Shown one piece after another: positions 1 through 7,599 of a stretch of DNA of 34,296 bases. The position numbers and the translations under genes are program-made. The notes under the pieces were generated by a model, which did no database searches, was not told where the DNA came from, and worked only from the letters and a program-made list of their open reading frames with translations. Positions within the stretch are counted from its first letter, which is position 1. Every line of letters starts with the position of its first letter. Source of the stretch: Alphaproteobacteria bacterium (GTDB lineage Bacteria; Pseudomonadota; Alphaproteobacteria; Sphingomonadales; Kordiimonadaceae); contig JAJFIU010000037.1 in assembly GCA_021774695.1 (NCBI GenBank), positions 1-34,296 of the forward strand, given 5' to 3'.

Positions 1-1608
1 TTGGGCGCGCGCTCGCTGTTCGGTATGTTCATTGGTATCGACAGCAAAAACCCAACCTCTTACGCCGTTTATGCCAGCCATGCAGGAACAGCCCTGCCGG
101 ACAAAAGCTATTATGAACGCGACAGCGAGCGTTTGGCGACGCTGCGAGCCGCGTATATTGACTATATGGAGGCGGTGTTTACCCGGCTGGGCAACGAAGA
201 TGCTGAGGTAACGGACGCCCGCGCCAAGGCAGAAGCTGTTTTTGCGCTGGAAAAAGCGGTCGCGTCAAACCATTGGTCCCGCGCTGAGCGCCGCAATGCT
301 GACCGCACTTATAACCCCATGACCATGGACGAGCTTAGCGCATATGCTCCCGGTTTTCCGTGGGCGGCAGCAGTGGCGGCTTATGGTGTTGGCGGTGTTG
401 ACGGTGCAGGTCAAATCATCCTGCGCGAAAAGGAAGCTTTTCCGGGGATGGCAGCATTGTTCGCTGAAACCTCTGTGGATGTTTGGAAAGACTATCTCAC
501 TTTTCATATGGTGGCGGCCAACGCACAGTTTCTTTCGGACGATATCGCCGGGGAGCGCTTCGGTTTTTTCGGCACAGTTTTGCGCGGCCAGAAGGAACAA
601 CGCAGCCGCGAAGACCGGGCGATCAATTATGTCAACGACGCCCTCGATCAAGCCGTAGGCGAAATATATATCGAGCGTTTTTTCCCCGCTGAATCCAAAC
701 GTTTGGTCGGTGAAATGTTTGAAAATATTCGCGCAGAACTGGGCGAACGCATCGATAACCTAACCTGGATGAGCCCGGAAACCAAAGTGGCAGCGCGCAC
801 TAAGCTTTCGAAAATAAACGCAAAAGTCGCCTACCCGGAAAAATGGCGTGATTACAGTGGATTGGAAGTTACACGAGACAGCCTAATGGCCAATGTGGTT
901 GCCTTCGGCGAGTTTGACCATGCGCAAGACCTGGCGCGCCTCGGCAAGCCGGTGGATAAACTGGAATGGTTCACCGGCCCACAAACAGTGAATGCCTTCT
1001 ATAGCCCGTCGCGCAATGAAGCTTTCATTCCGGCTGGCTACATCCAGTCACCGCTGTTTGACCCGAACGCTGACCCGGCGCTGAATTACGGCGCACTGGG
1101 CAGCATCATCGGTCACGAAATTGGCCACGGCTTTGATGATCAGGGCTCCAAATACGACGGTGACGGTGTGTTGCAGGCTTGGTGGTCTGAAACCGACCGC
1201 GCAGCTTTCAATGTGCTGGGCGACGGTTTTGCCGCCCAGTTCGCCCAGTATGAGCCGCTTGAGGGTCTGCATGTGAACGGCAGGCAAACGCTGGGCGAAA
1301 ACATTGGTGATCTGGCTGGTATGATTGTGGCTTACCATGCTTGGGAACGCTCGCTGGGTGGCGCCGAAGCTCCGGTTCTTGATGGTTTCACCGGTCCGCA
1401 ACGCTTTTTCCTCGGTCGTTCACAAGGACGTCGCTACAAACGTACCGAAGAAAGCCTGCGCCAACGGCTGCTATCAGCGCCCCACAGCCCGATGTATCTG
1501 CGGGTTAACGGTATGGCCCGTAACATGGATGAGTTTTACCAAGCCTTCGATGTGAAAGAGGGTGACCAGATGTGGATAGCGCCCGAGGACCGCGTGCGCA
1601 TATGGTGA
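1..1608 (+). CDS. M13 family (neprilysin/PepO-like) zinc metallopeptidase, 5' end outside window
   Basis: C-terminal 535 residues of a secreted or periplasmic M13 endopeptidase, a family that cleaves short peptides. The zinc site is complete: HEIGH at window residues 372-376 and GENIGD with the third ligand Glu433 and Asp437. Upstream is the substrate-binding NAFYSP stretch, and the chain ends in the family-typical RIW tail preceded by GDQMWIAPEDRVRIW. Family members are usually about 650-700 residues, so roughly 130-160 residues including the signal peptide lie before the window. The reading frame is already open at base 1, so the first codon (TTG) should not be taken as the true start. No terminator is obvious after the TGA; the next gene is convergent and begins 99 bases later. 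Family assignment is firm; the substrate is unknown. Confidence 0.95.
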   Translation: MGARSLFGMFIGIDSKNPTSYAVYASHAGTALPDKSYYERDSERLATLRAAYIDYMEAVFTRLGNEDAEVTDARAKAEAVFALEKAVASNHWSRAERRNADRTYNPMTMDELSAYAPGFPWAAAVAAYGVGGVDGAGQIILREKEAFPGMAALFAETSVDVWKDYLTFHMVAANAQFLSDDIAGERFGFFGTVLRGQKEQRSREDRAINYVNDALDQAVGEIYIERFFPAESKRLVGEMFENIRAELGERIDNLTWMSPETKVAARTKLSKINAKVAYPEKWRDYSGLEVTRDSLMANVVAFGEFDHAQDLARLGKPVDKLEWFTGPQTVNAFYSPSRNEAFIPAGYIQSPLFDPNADPALNYGALGSIIGHEIGHGFDDQGSKYDGDGVLQAWWSETDRAAFNVLGDGFAAQFAQYEPLEGLHVNGRQTLGENIGDLAGMIVAYHAWERSLGGAEAPVLDGFTGPQRFFLGRSQGRRYKRTEESLRQRLLSAPHSPMYLRVNGMARNMDEFYQAFDVKEGDQMWIAPEDRVRIW

Positions 1609-1707
1609 TAACACGACTTTAGCACACCTTGGATAATATCTAAATTTTTAGCAATAAAGCTGCAAGTGCTATGAATTTGGCCTGTTAATCTTAATGCCGA
1701 AAGTAAG

Positions 1708-2607
1708 TTAGTCACCACATACCAACGCATGAACAGCACGTATCTCGTCACGGTGAAAATACTCGATCATCCTTGTCTTTCCAAGTTTAGAACACATTGT
1801 TCTAGCTTTATTTTCACATTGGATTTCGGTCTGTCCCCCGCAGTATCTAGGGCTTTTTTCTACTGGAGGGCGATGAATGCCAAAAAGCTGATCGAGAGCA
1901 GTGTAACTATAGTAGTGGATGTCTTTTTTGAATACGGGTGGTTTCGGTATAAGGGCAGAACCACTTCCTGCATCTAAATTTATGGCGAAATGTAAAGAAG
2001 TACCTTTTTGACGCTCAATACCAAAGGCTCTCGGAGCGCCATCTTCATATTTTACGTCGAAATCAGGAGTATTGGTGGCACCTATTAAGTGCGGACGATC
2101 TTGAGAAAGTTTAACAAATTTCGGCCCTAGAGGTGCTCTTCGATATTCGACATATATTGTTACAGTATCCTCTGATACATCTTGGAACCATACAAAGACG
2201 CCATTCTTGAATAGTTGCAGGCATTTTATGTAGGCTTGTGCAGCATTATTACCTAGCCCAATTTGTACATATGAGTTTGCTTGGTGCCGTTGGTAATTGA
2301 AACTTTTAGCCGTGAATTCGTGAGTTCGAGCTTCACTAAACTTGTCATAGTTTTGGTAAGCCCTTAATGGTGCGCCACCAACGATTATATCAAAGCCTGA
2401 TCCGCCCCCAGATTTCATGCGACTAAAGGCCTGCCTGTCGATGATGCTTAATGTCGCTAACCTAACGTCTTGTCTACTGCCAAGAATAGTTTGTGTAGGC
2501 ATTAAAGCTGCGTCGCATTGGGATATATTTTGGGCTTTTGCGGCGTGGGTTAGACTTGCAAACCCAAATAAACCTATACCTAAAATAATATTCTTTATCG
2601 TATTCAT
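1708..2607 (-). CDS. exported protein of unknown function
   Basis: 299 residues that I do not recognise. The N-terminus is a clear Sec signal peptide: a short basic start (MNTIKN), a hydrophobic core and a THAAKAQ cleavage region, so the protein should reach the periplasm or outside. Mature features are a Gly-rich KSGGGSGF stretch, several aromatic-rich beta-like segments, and four cysteines in the last 50 residues (CGG, QCEN, MCSK, VCGD), which suggests disulfides. An AGGGGA ribosome site lies about 7 bases before the ATG. Base composition is visibly more AT-rich than the peptidase beside it, which might reflect acquisition. It is convergent with the M13 gene and stands alone. Function cannot be inferred. 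Confidence 0.8.
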   Translation of the reverse strand: MNTIKNIILGIGLFGFASLTHAAKAQNISQCDAALMPTQTILGSRQDVRLATLSIIDRQAFSRMKSGGGSGFDIIVGGAPLRAYQNYDKFSEARTHEFTAKSFNYQRHQANSYVQIGLGNNAAQAYIKCLQLFKNGVFVWFQDVSEDTVTIYVEYRRAPLGPKFVKLSQDRPHLIGATNTPDFDVKYEDGAPRAFGIERQKGTSLHFAINLDAGSGSALIPKPPVFKKDIHYYSYTALDQLFGIHRPPVEKSPRYCGGQTEIQCENKARTMCSKLGKTRMIEYFHRDEIRAVHALVCGD

Positions 2608-2857
2608 TGCTATCCCCTGAAATATTTTTGAATACTCAGAAAGGCCGCCTTATAGCATAAATTCAATCATGAGTCGAGTATAATACACGCAAAAATTGAC
2701 AGCATACTTTTTATCTTTGGCTCCAACCATTAGTCTCATTTTGGTTTGTTTGAGCTAGATTGCGCCAAGCTCACGTGAATGCCGCATTCGCTGATAATGC
2801 TGCTGGGGTAGGTGGCTGCGCTCGGGTCTCTACCTGATAGCCTTCAACATCAGCCAT
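2608..2857. other. intergenic stretch without recognised gene
   Basis: 250 bases between the exported protein gene and the csp terminator, AT-rich in its first half. It should hold the promoter of the minus-strand exported protein gene. TATTAT and TATAAG hexamers are present on that strand, but none has a convincing -35 partner. No coding signal seen. Confidence 0.4.
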
Positions 2858-2886
2858 AAAAAAAGGCCAGGAAAACCCGGCCTTTT
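2858..2886 (-). terminator. intrinsic terminator of the cold-shock gene
   Basis: Read on the minus strand, AAAAGGCCGGG pairs with CCTGGCCTTTT around a TTTT loop, with one wobble pair, and is followed by a T-run. It lies about 20 bases past the csp stop codon. Confidence 0.85.
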
Positions 2887-2907
2887 AGCATCATCAAGTC
2901 TGAACTA

Positions 2908-3117
2908 TTAGTCAGCTAGTGCGAGATCGCATGCTGAAGTCTTGCCGTTACGGCCAGTCTCAAGTTCGAATGTTACTTTTTGATCATCGTTTAAGCCACG
3001 AAGGCCTGCTGCTTCTACTGCAGAAATGTGTACAAACACATCGTTGCCGCCATCGTCTGGCTGGATGAAGCCGAAGCCTTTATTTGCGTTAAACCATTTT
3101 ACTGTGCCGTTAGCCAT
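2908..3117 (-). CDS. cold-shock protein (CspA family)
   Basis: 69-residue single cold-shock domain protein that binds single-stranded RNA and DNA and melts mRNA structure. RNP1 (KGFGFI, residues 13-18) and RNP2 (VFVHI, residues 27-31) are intact, and the NGTVKWFN start is standard. I chose the ATG at 3117 because the family begins there and AGGAT lies 8 bases upstream. An in-frame ATG 45 bases earlier would add residues encoded by the A/T-rich leader and is rejected. The gene is a self-contained unit with its own sigma70-like promoter, a leader of about 70 bases with a terminator-like hairpin, and a strong terminator. Several csp paralogues usually coexist, so no number is assigned. Confidence 0.96.
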   Translation of the reverse strand: MANGTVKWFNANKGFGFIQPDDGGNDVFVHISAVEAAGLRGLNDDQKVTFELETGRNGKTSACDLALAD

Positions 3118-3142
3118 TGTATCATATCCTAGTGCGCGTGTT

Positions 3143-3171
3143 AAAAAAAAAGGTCGAGCCAAAACGACTCG
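3143..3171 (-). promoter_or_regulatory. terminator-like hairpin in the csp leader
   Basis: On the minus strand CGAGTC-GTTTT-GGCTCG forms a 6-bp stem (one G-T pair). Three bases later come nine consecutive T (plus positions 3143-3151). It lies inside the predicted 5' leader, between promoter and ribosome site, so it could act as an attenuator or temperature-responsive element. Confidence 0.45.
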
Positions 3172-3191
3172 GAGTGGTGCGCGAAGCCCCC

Positions 3192-3219
3192 CTTATAGCG
3201 TTTAAGATCGGCGGTGCAA
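3192..3219 (-). promoter_or_regulatory. sigma70-type promoter of the csp gene
   Basis: On the minus strand, TTGCAC (3219-3214) and TATAAG (3197-3192) are separated by 16 bases. Transcription would begin near 3185, giving a leader of about 70 bases. Confidence 0.6.
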
Positions 3220-3290
3220 GTGAAAGAATCGACTTTTTGGTGACTATTTTGCTATTGGGGCTTTTTACGCGCGCAATAATTCATCCAGCG

Positions 3291-3797
3291 TTAAAGCCAT
3301 TTTATGCTTCTGGCGGCTTGCCTAAGGGCGGGCAGGGGCGTGATGATATTAGACTTTAACGGCGGGCCACCGCACATACACATGGGCGGCGGAAATAGTG
3401 AGGCGCACAAATCGTTATCGTGACGATGCGTTGGGCATCGGTCTCTAATTTGGTTTATAAATTTGTAATTCGTGTTTTCTAACTGCGTTTGAATGGCCTC
3501 AAACGCGCGTGCCTGAAATAATCTAACTATATGATTTTTATAAAATATACTGAAGTTAATTTCCAACAACGAGTCTTTTGCACGCGCATCGTTGTGCCGC
3601 GTGCGCCAGATCAGTCTCCGCATATCCGGGGCAGTTGGCCTAGAGTAGTTTTGCACATATTCCGGCGGCATGACCGTAGGATAATATAATGGACGGGTGT
3701 AGTTTGGATCACTCGCTTCGAGAATGCCCCCGAGGCCCAGCGTGAAAGCGATGATGGCAGCGAATCCCGCCACTATGCTATATAGATATTTGGTCAT
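3291..3797 (-). CDS. small membrane-anchored or exported protein of unknown function
   Basis: 168 residues, not recognised. One hydrophobic segment (about residues 5-27, AGFAAIIAFTLGLGGIL) is either a signal anchor or an uncleaved signal peptide. The rest is soluble, basic and has a CMCGG motif plus two other cysteines near the C-terminus. No Shine-Dalgarno sequence precedes the ATG. The upstream DNA is very AT-rich and has TATAGT five bases before the ATG on the minus strand, so a leaderless or nearly leaderless transcript is possible. Its 3' end lies about 70 bases from the csp promoter on the same strand. It may be a lineage-specific gene; the coding call rests on ORF length and the N-terminal segment only. 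Confidence 0.55.
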   Translation of the reverse strand: MTKYLYSIVAGFAAIIAFTLGLGGILEASDPNYTRPLYYPTVMPPEYVQNYSRPTAPDMRRLIWRTRHNDARAKDSLLEINFSIFYKNHIVRLFQARAFEAIQTQLENTNYKFINQIRDRCPTHRHDNDLCASLFPPPMCMCGGPPLKSNIITPLPALRQAARSIKWL

Positions 3798-3922
3798 ATG
3801 TAACTATATAACATAATATATTGTTGCAAGCAAATAGTTACACGAATTTCAGAGTATTCCGGTTTGCTCAATTCCGGGATCACCGGCCAGTAGCCGATGA
3901 CTTTCGTTTTTTGGTGGCCAAT

Positions 3923-4540
3923 TTAGCCCGGCATTTGTGGAAAGGTTGGGCGCGACATCATCGCTTGTTGCCACCGCACAACATTAGTAAGTTCGCTGGG
4001 AACTTCAATTTGAACGAACCCCATAACCATAACTAGGCCCATGCCGATGATGTCTGCCATGGTGAATGTGTCCCCGGCAATGAAGCCGCGCCCATCAGCC
4101 ATCTCAGTGTCCAGCCAAGCCAGCCGTTCAACAAGTAAACGCCGACAATAGGCGGCGTAGTCGGCGTTTTGCTCGACGCGGTATTTGAAAAATTCAATTT
4201 CGTGCAAACCAACAGCGCCTGCAACGTTGAAAAGCCAAAGCTCCATGCGGCGCATCCACATTTCGATAAAGGCCTGTTCCTCTGGTGTTTTGCCAAACAG
4301 GGCAGGGCTAGGGTGCAGGCTTTCCAGATACCGGCAAATTGCCACGCTTTCGGTAAGATATCGCCCATTATCAAGCTGCAAAACCGGCACCTGCCCAAGC
4401 GCATTTATTTTCAAGAAGTCCGCCGCTTGGCCTTCGTTCGCCATCAGGTCAATCGACACGGTCGGGATTTCAATTCCTTTTTCCGCCATAAAGATCATCA
4501 CCCGGGCACCGTTGGGGGACATGCCGTTGTATAGTTTCAT
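3923..4540 (-). CDS. glutathione S-transferase family protein
   Basis: 205 residues, full length for a cytosolic GST that conjugates glutathione to electrophiles. The thioredoxin-like N-terminal domain (about 1-76) shows the Ser8 region (MSPNG), the cis-proline motif VPVL (Pro52) and the glutathione-binding Glu-Ser pair at 64-65 (LTESVAI). The all-alpha C-terminal domain (about 85-205) contains the ADIIG element with its N-capping Thr/Ser and Asp. AAGGA lies about 7 bases before the ATG. It is divergently arranged with a TetR gene across 122 bases holding a strong palindrome, which suggests control by that regulator and a role in detoxification. The substrate cannot be read from the sequence. 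Confidence 0.9.
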   Translation of the reverse strand: MKLYNGMSPNGARVMIFMAEKGIEIPTVSIDLMANEGQAADFLKINALGQVPVLQLDNGRYLTESVAICRYLESLHPSPALFGKTPEEQAFIEMWMRRMELWLFNVAGAVGLHEIEFFKYRVEQNADYAAYCRRLLVERLAWLDTEMADGRGFIAGDTFTMADIIGMGLVMVMGFVQIEVPSELTNVVRWQQAMMSRPTFPQMPG

Positions 4541-4600
4541 TTATCGTTCCTTGTTTTGAGGTGTGTGTTTCTCACTGTTCGGGCAGTGTGGGGATCATCT

Positions 4601-4622
4601 AAATATGTTCAAGAACATATTT
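4601..4622. promoter_or_regulatory. candidate TetR operator (22-bp palindrome)
   Basis: Perfect 10-base arms AAATATGTTC and GAACATATTT around a central AA, in the intergenic space between the GST gene and the TetR gene. A second, weaker inverted repeat (CACTG-6-CAGTG) lies at 4573-4588. Position and symmetry fit an autoregulatory TetR site controlling both genes. Confidence 0.7.
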
Positions 4623-4662
4623 TAACTTTAAGGTATGATGCGGAAACAGGAGGAACAGGACC

Positions 4663-5274
4663 ATGCCTTACAGCGCTAAACACAAAACAGACGTGCGGAG
4701 GCGCATCGTTGAACAGGCTCGCATCTTGTTCAACCGTGATGGTTTTGCCGCCGTGTCAATTGACCAACTAATGGCGGGCGTTGGGCTCACACGCGGCGGT
4801 TTCTATAATCATTTCAGCAACAAAGAAGAATTATACGCTGAGGCTGTAGCCAGTTTTCTGAACGGGCGCGGCAAAGCCTGGCGGGAGGAAGCCGGGGTGG
4901 ACGTGGAAAACGGCGGGCCGGAGACCGTTCGGGCGATGATTGACAGCTATCTTTCCCCGGAGCACCTCAAAGATGTGGACGGCCAGTGCCCCTTGATTGC
5001 ATTGCCCTCCGATGTGGCGCGCGGCGCGCCCGAAGTGCGGGCGGCCTATGGTTCGCTGCTTCAGGCAATGAGCTGGTTGTTTGAAAATAATCTGCCAAAA
5101 AACCACCTGCCAGAAAACAGCCCGGAAAAGCGGCGGGAGAAGGCGCTTGCGCTGTCTGCGCTGTGTGTTGGTGGAATGGTATTGTCCAGAACTCTTGATG
5201 ATGCGGTGTTGGCCGATGAGATCCGCGAAGCCGCAAGAAACTCAGCGCTGAATTTATTGGGCGCGGGCGATTAA
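4663..5274 (+). CDS. TetR/AcrR family transcriptional regulator
   Basis: 203 residues. The N-terminal helix-turn-helix domain (about 12-58) is typical: IVEQARILFNRDGFAAVSI, then LMAGVGLTRGGFYNHF, then NKEELYAEAV. The C-terminal ligand domain has two cysteines (QCPL, LCVGG). The overall pattern resembles regulators near electrophile-detoxification genes (NemR-like), but this is inference. A perfect AGGAGG lies 9 bases before the ATG, so translation should be efficient. It is divergent from the GST gene with the 22-bp palindrome between them, so the simplest model is autorepression plus repression of the GST, relieved by an electrophile. Its 3' end is convergent with ilvA, 12 bases apart. Confidence 0.93.
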   Translation: MPYSAKHKTDVRRRIVEQARILFNRDGFAAVSIDQLMAGVGLTRGGFYNHFSNKEELYAEAVASFLNGRGKAWREEAGVDVENGGPETVRAMIDSYLSPEHLKDVDGQCPLIALPSDVARGAPEVRAAYGSLLQAMSWLFENNLPKNHLPENSPEKRREKALALSALCVGGMVLSRTLDDAVLADEIREAARNSALNLLGAGD

Positions 5275-5286
5275 GCATTGCAGTGG

Positions 5287-6525
5287 TTAAACGGTCTTGG
5301 CGTAATCGACCTTGAAGCCTGCAGCCTCCAGCGCGTTTACAAGTGCTTGCGCATGTTCGCCGTCCTTGGCTTCGATCACCAGTTCCATTTCGGTTTGCTT
5401 GAGCGAAATGGCTCCAAACTCCCGGTGGTGACGCATTTCGATAATATTGGTGCCAATTTTGGCGACGATATCTGTAACTGTCGCCAACGCACCCGGTTGG
5501 TCCATCATGGTGATGCGCAAGCGGCCAAGCCTGCCGTCGCGGGCCATGCCGCGCATGATCGCGCTGGCCAGCATGCGGCTGTCGATATTACCGCCCGAAA
5601 GCACCATGCCAACTTTGCGGCCCTTGAACATATCTGGATACTGCATAACCGCCGCCAGGCTGATCGCACCGGCGCCCTCAACGATTACTTTCTCGATTTC
5701 CATGAGAGTAACCAGCGCTTTTTCGATCTGCCGCTCGGACACCGTGACGATCTCGTCAACCAGTTGCTCGACCACCATCTGGGTGCTGGCACCGGGCTGG
5801 TTAACCGCAATGCCCTCGGCGATGGAAATATTGTCACCAGCTAGCTGCGTGCCGTCCACTCGTTCTTTCATCGCCGGGAAGGCTTCGGTTTGCACGCCGA
5901 TAATACGGATGTTCGGGTTGATGTGTTTGGCGATGGTGGCAATGCCTGAAATCAGCCCGCCGCCGCCGATGGGTACCACCAGCGTATCCAGGTCCGGCTG
6001 GTCTTCCATCATCTCAAGGCCCACGGTGCCTTGGCCCGCCATGACAAGTGGGTCGTCAAAAGGATGCACGTAGGTAAGATTTTCTTCGTCCGCCAACGCA
6101 TAGGCGGCTTGTGTTGCAGCCTCGAAATCAGCGCCGGTCAACACCACACGGGCGCCCAGTTCCTCGGTGCGTTTGACCTTATTAAACGGCGTGCCTTCCG
6201 GCATAACAATGGTGGCCGGGATGCCGAGCCGACCGGCATGATAGCTGATACCCTGCGCGTGATTGCCTGCCGATGCCGCGATCACACCCTTTGTAGTCCT
6301 GGGCAATGATAGTAAGCGATTGAGCGCACCACGTTCTTTATAGGCGGCGGTAAACTGGAAAATCTCGAACTTCAAATAACAGTCGGCACCAGTGATAGCC
6401 GACAAAGTGATTGACCGGTTGAGAGGCGTGCGCACCACTGCACCCTTGATTGATTTTTCGGCCGCGTAAACATCGTCCGCCGAAATTGGCAGCGTTTGGC
6501 TTTTGGGTAATTTAATTTCACTCAC
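5287..6525 (-). CDS. ilvA: threonine ammonia-lyase (threonine dehydratase), ACT-domain form
   Basis: 412 residues. Pyridoxal-phosphate enzyme converting L-threonine to 2-oxobutanoate and ammonia, the entry to isoleucine synthesis or threonine breakdown. The PLP lysine is Lys63 in FTAAYKERGA, the phosphate-binding glycine loop is GGGGL at 187-191, and SGGNID (310-315) closes the PLP ring site. A single C-terminal ACT-like domain (about 335-412) replaces the double regulatory domain of E. coli IlvA. This short form is common in alphaproteobacteria and is sometimes called catabolic (TdcB-like). The start is GTG, with GAGG about 8 bases upstream. It is preceded by a 21-nt degenerate repeat region and the hydrolase gene on the same strand. 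The choice between a biosynthetic and a catabolic role is open. Confidence 0.93.
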   Translation of the reverse strand: MSEIKLPKSQTLPISADDVYAAEKSIKGAVVRTPLNRSITLSAITGADCYLKFEIFQFTAAYKERGALNRLLSLPRTTKGVIAASAGNHAQGISYHAGRLGIPATIVMPEGTPFNKVKRTEELGARVVLTGADFEAATQAAYALADEENLTYVHPFDDPLVMAGQGTVGLEMMEDQPDLDTLVVPIGGGGLISGIATIAKHINPNIRIIGVQTEAFPAMKERVDGTQLAGDNISIAEGIAVNQPGASTQMVVEQLVDEIVTVSERQIEKALVTLMEIEKVIVEGAGAISLAAVMQYPDMFKGRKVGMVLSGGNIDSRMLASAIMRGMARDGRLGRLRITMMDQPGALATVTDIVAKIGTNIIEMRHHREFGAISLKQTEMELVIEAKDGEHAQALVNALEAAGFKVDYAKTV

Positions 6526-6643
6526 GGTGCAACCTCGGTAACTTTATTACAAGTCGATAGCGATGCCACAGGCAAAATGACCTGTCCAGAAAAAAGGCGC
6601 GGCAGGCGCGGAATTTGGCGGATTTTGGATAGAAAAACCAAGG

Positions 6644-6727
6644 TTTGATTCTATTTTTGGCGAGTTTGGTTCCAATTTTGGCCGATTGGACTCTGATTTT
6701 TGCCAGTTGAGTTCTGATTTTTGACCT
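6644..6727. repeat. four degenerate 21-nt tandem repeats
   Basis: Four consecutive 21-base units (6644, 6665, 6686, 6707), each with TTNNNTTC or TTNGNTYC followed by an ATTTTTGG-like tract. They lie between the hydrolase stop and ilvA. The 21-bp period equals two helical turns, which would put the T-tracts in phase. Translated, it yields a spurious 7-residue repeat. Confidence 0.75.
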
Positions 6728-6741
6728 AAAATCCGTAACTT

Positions 6742-7599
6742 TTAGAGAAACCGAGCAATCAGAGGATCGATTGCTGCGTGCACAATCGCTTCTTTCATGA
6801 GTGGTACGTGACCAACGTTCGGCACAGTAACGGCGACAAGATCCGGATGTTCGTTTGCCATCCGTTCTAATGTGCCGGGCGCCAAAATATCCGACAAAGC
6901 CCCACGCAGAACAACCATTGGAACCGAGTGCATTAGCGCGAAAACCGGCCATAAATCAGGTGCCGACTGATCATCCTGGCTATCGAAATTTTGCCGGATC
7001 GCCGGGTCATACTGCACCACCGGCTTGCCGTCCACATCGATGAACAGCAAATTGGTGAAGTCTACCCAGTCGTCGTCGGTGAAATTTGGGTAAGTGGTTG
7101 GATTTGCGCCCTTAACTGCAGCAACAGCCTCCGGCCACGTGGTTGGCGGCGTGCCTTTGCCCACATAAGATTTGATGCGCGCAATACCCGCCGGGTCTAT
7201 TTCCGGGCCAATATCGTTGATCACAGCGGCTTTGATAACGCCGGGGTGCATGGCGTTCATCATAATAGTCATCAAGCCACCCAGCGACGTGCCAATAGTG
7301 ATGATGGAATTTAGGCCCAAATGCTTGAGCAGGGCCATCATATCGCCCACATAAGTGACCGGCGTATAGCGAGAAGGGTCAGGGTCCCAGTCAGAAAGGC
7401 CGCGTCCACGCTGCTCGACACATATAAGTCGGCAACGATCAGCCAAATGGTCGGCAATATAGCCGAAATCTTTTGCATTTCTGGTGAGCCCTGCCATGCA
7501 CAACACAGTGGGTGCGCCGTCCGGGGCGGTGTTATAATCTCGGTAATGTTGCTTTAGTCCGTCGATATTGGTGAAAAACTCGTCGGTAAAGTCAGCCAT
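6742..7599 (-). CDS. alpha/beta hydrolase
   Basis: 285 residues of a standard alpha/beta-hydrolase fold. The nucleophile elbow is GTSLGG with Ser105, the oxyanion region is CMAGLTRNAKDF (about 34-45), and the likely acid and histidine are in LRGALSDIL (about Asp239) and NVGHVPL (about His265). The strand-4 motif EQRGRGLSD is typical of esterases and of C-C or lactone hydrolases. The gene overlaps the acyl-CoA synthetase stop by 8 bases (ATGGCTGA), so the two are translationally coupled. A hydrolase feeding an acid to a CoA ligase is a reasonable model, such as an ester or ring-cleavage product hydrolase. The substrate is unknown. It is the last gene of the minus-strand module starting with the TonB receptor. 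Confidence 0.9.
   Translation of the reverse strand: MADFTDEFFTNIDGLKQHYRDYNTAPDGAPTVLCMAGLTRNAKDFGYIADHLADRCRLICVEQRGRGLSDWDPDPSRYTPVTYVGDMMALLKHLGLNSIITIGTSLGGLMTIMMNAMHPGVIKAAVINDIGPEIDPAGIARIKSYVGKGTPPTTWPEAVAAVKGANPTTYPNFTDDDWVDFTNLLFIDVDGKPVVQYDPAIRQNFDSQDDQSAPDLWPVFALMHSVPMVVLRGALSDILAPGTLERMANEHPDLVAVTVPNVGHVPLMKEAIVHAAIDPLIARFL

Noticed and set aside
3118-3162. Longer cold-shock protein start
   Set aside because: Cold-shock proteins begin at the inner MANGTVKWF, and the extra stretch is the T-rich leader.
5278-5844. 188-residue plus-strand open frame
   Set aside because: It is antisense to ilvA, whose PLP and ACT motifs are intact; the antisense product is His/Asp-rich without family features.
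6518-6952. Minus-strand open frame with a 7-residue repeat
   Set aside because: The heptad pattern is only the translation of the 21-nt DNA repeat, and the frame overlaps the ends of two real genes.
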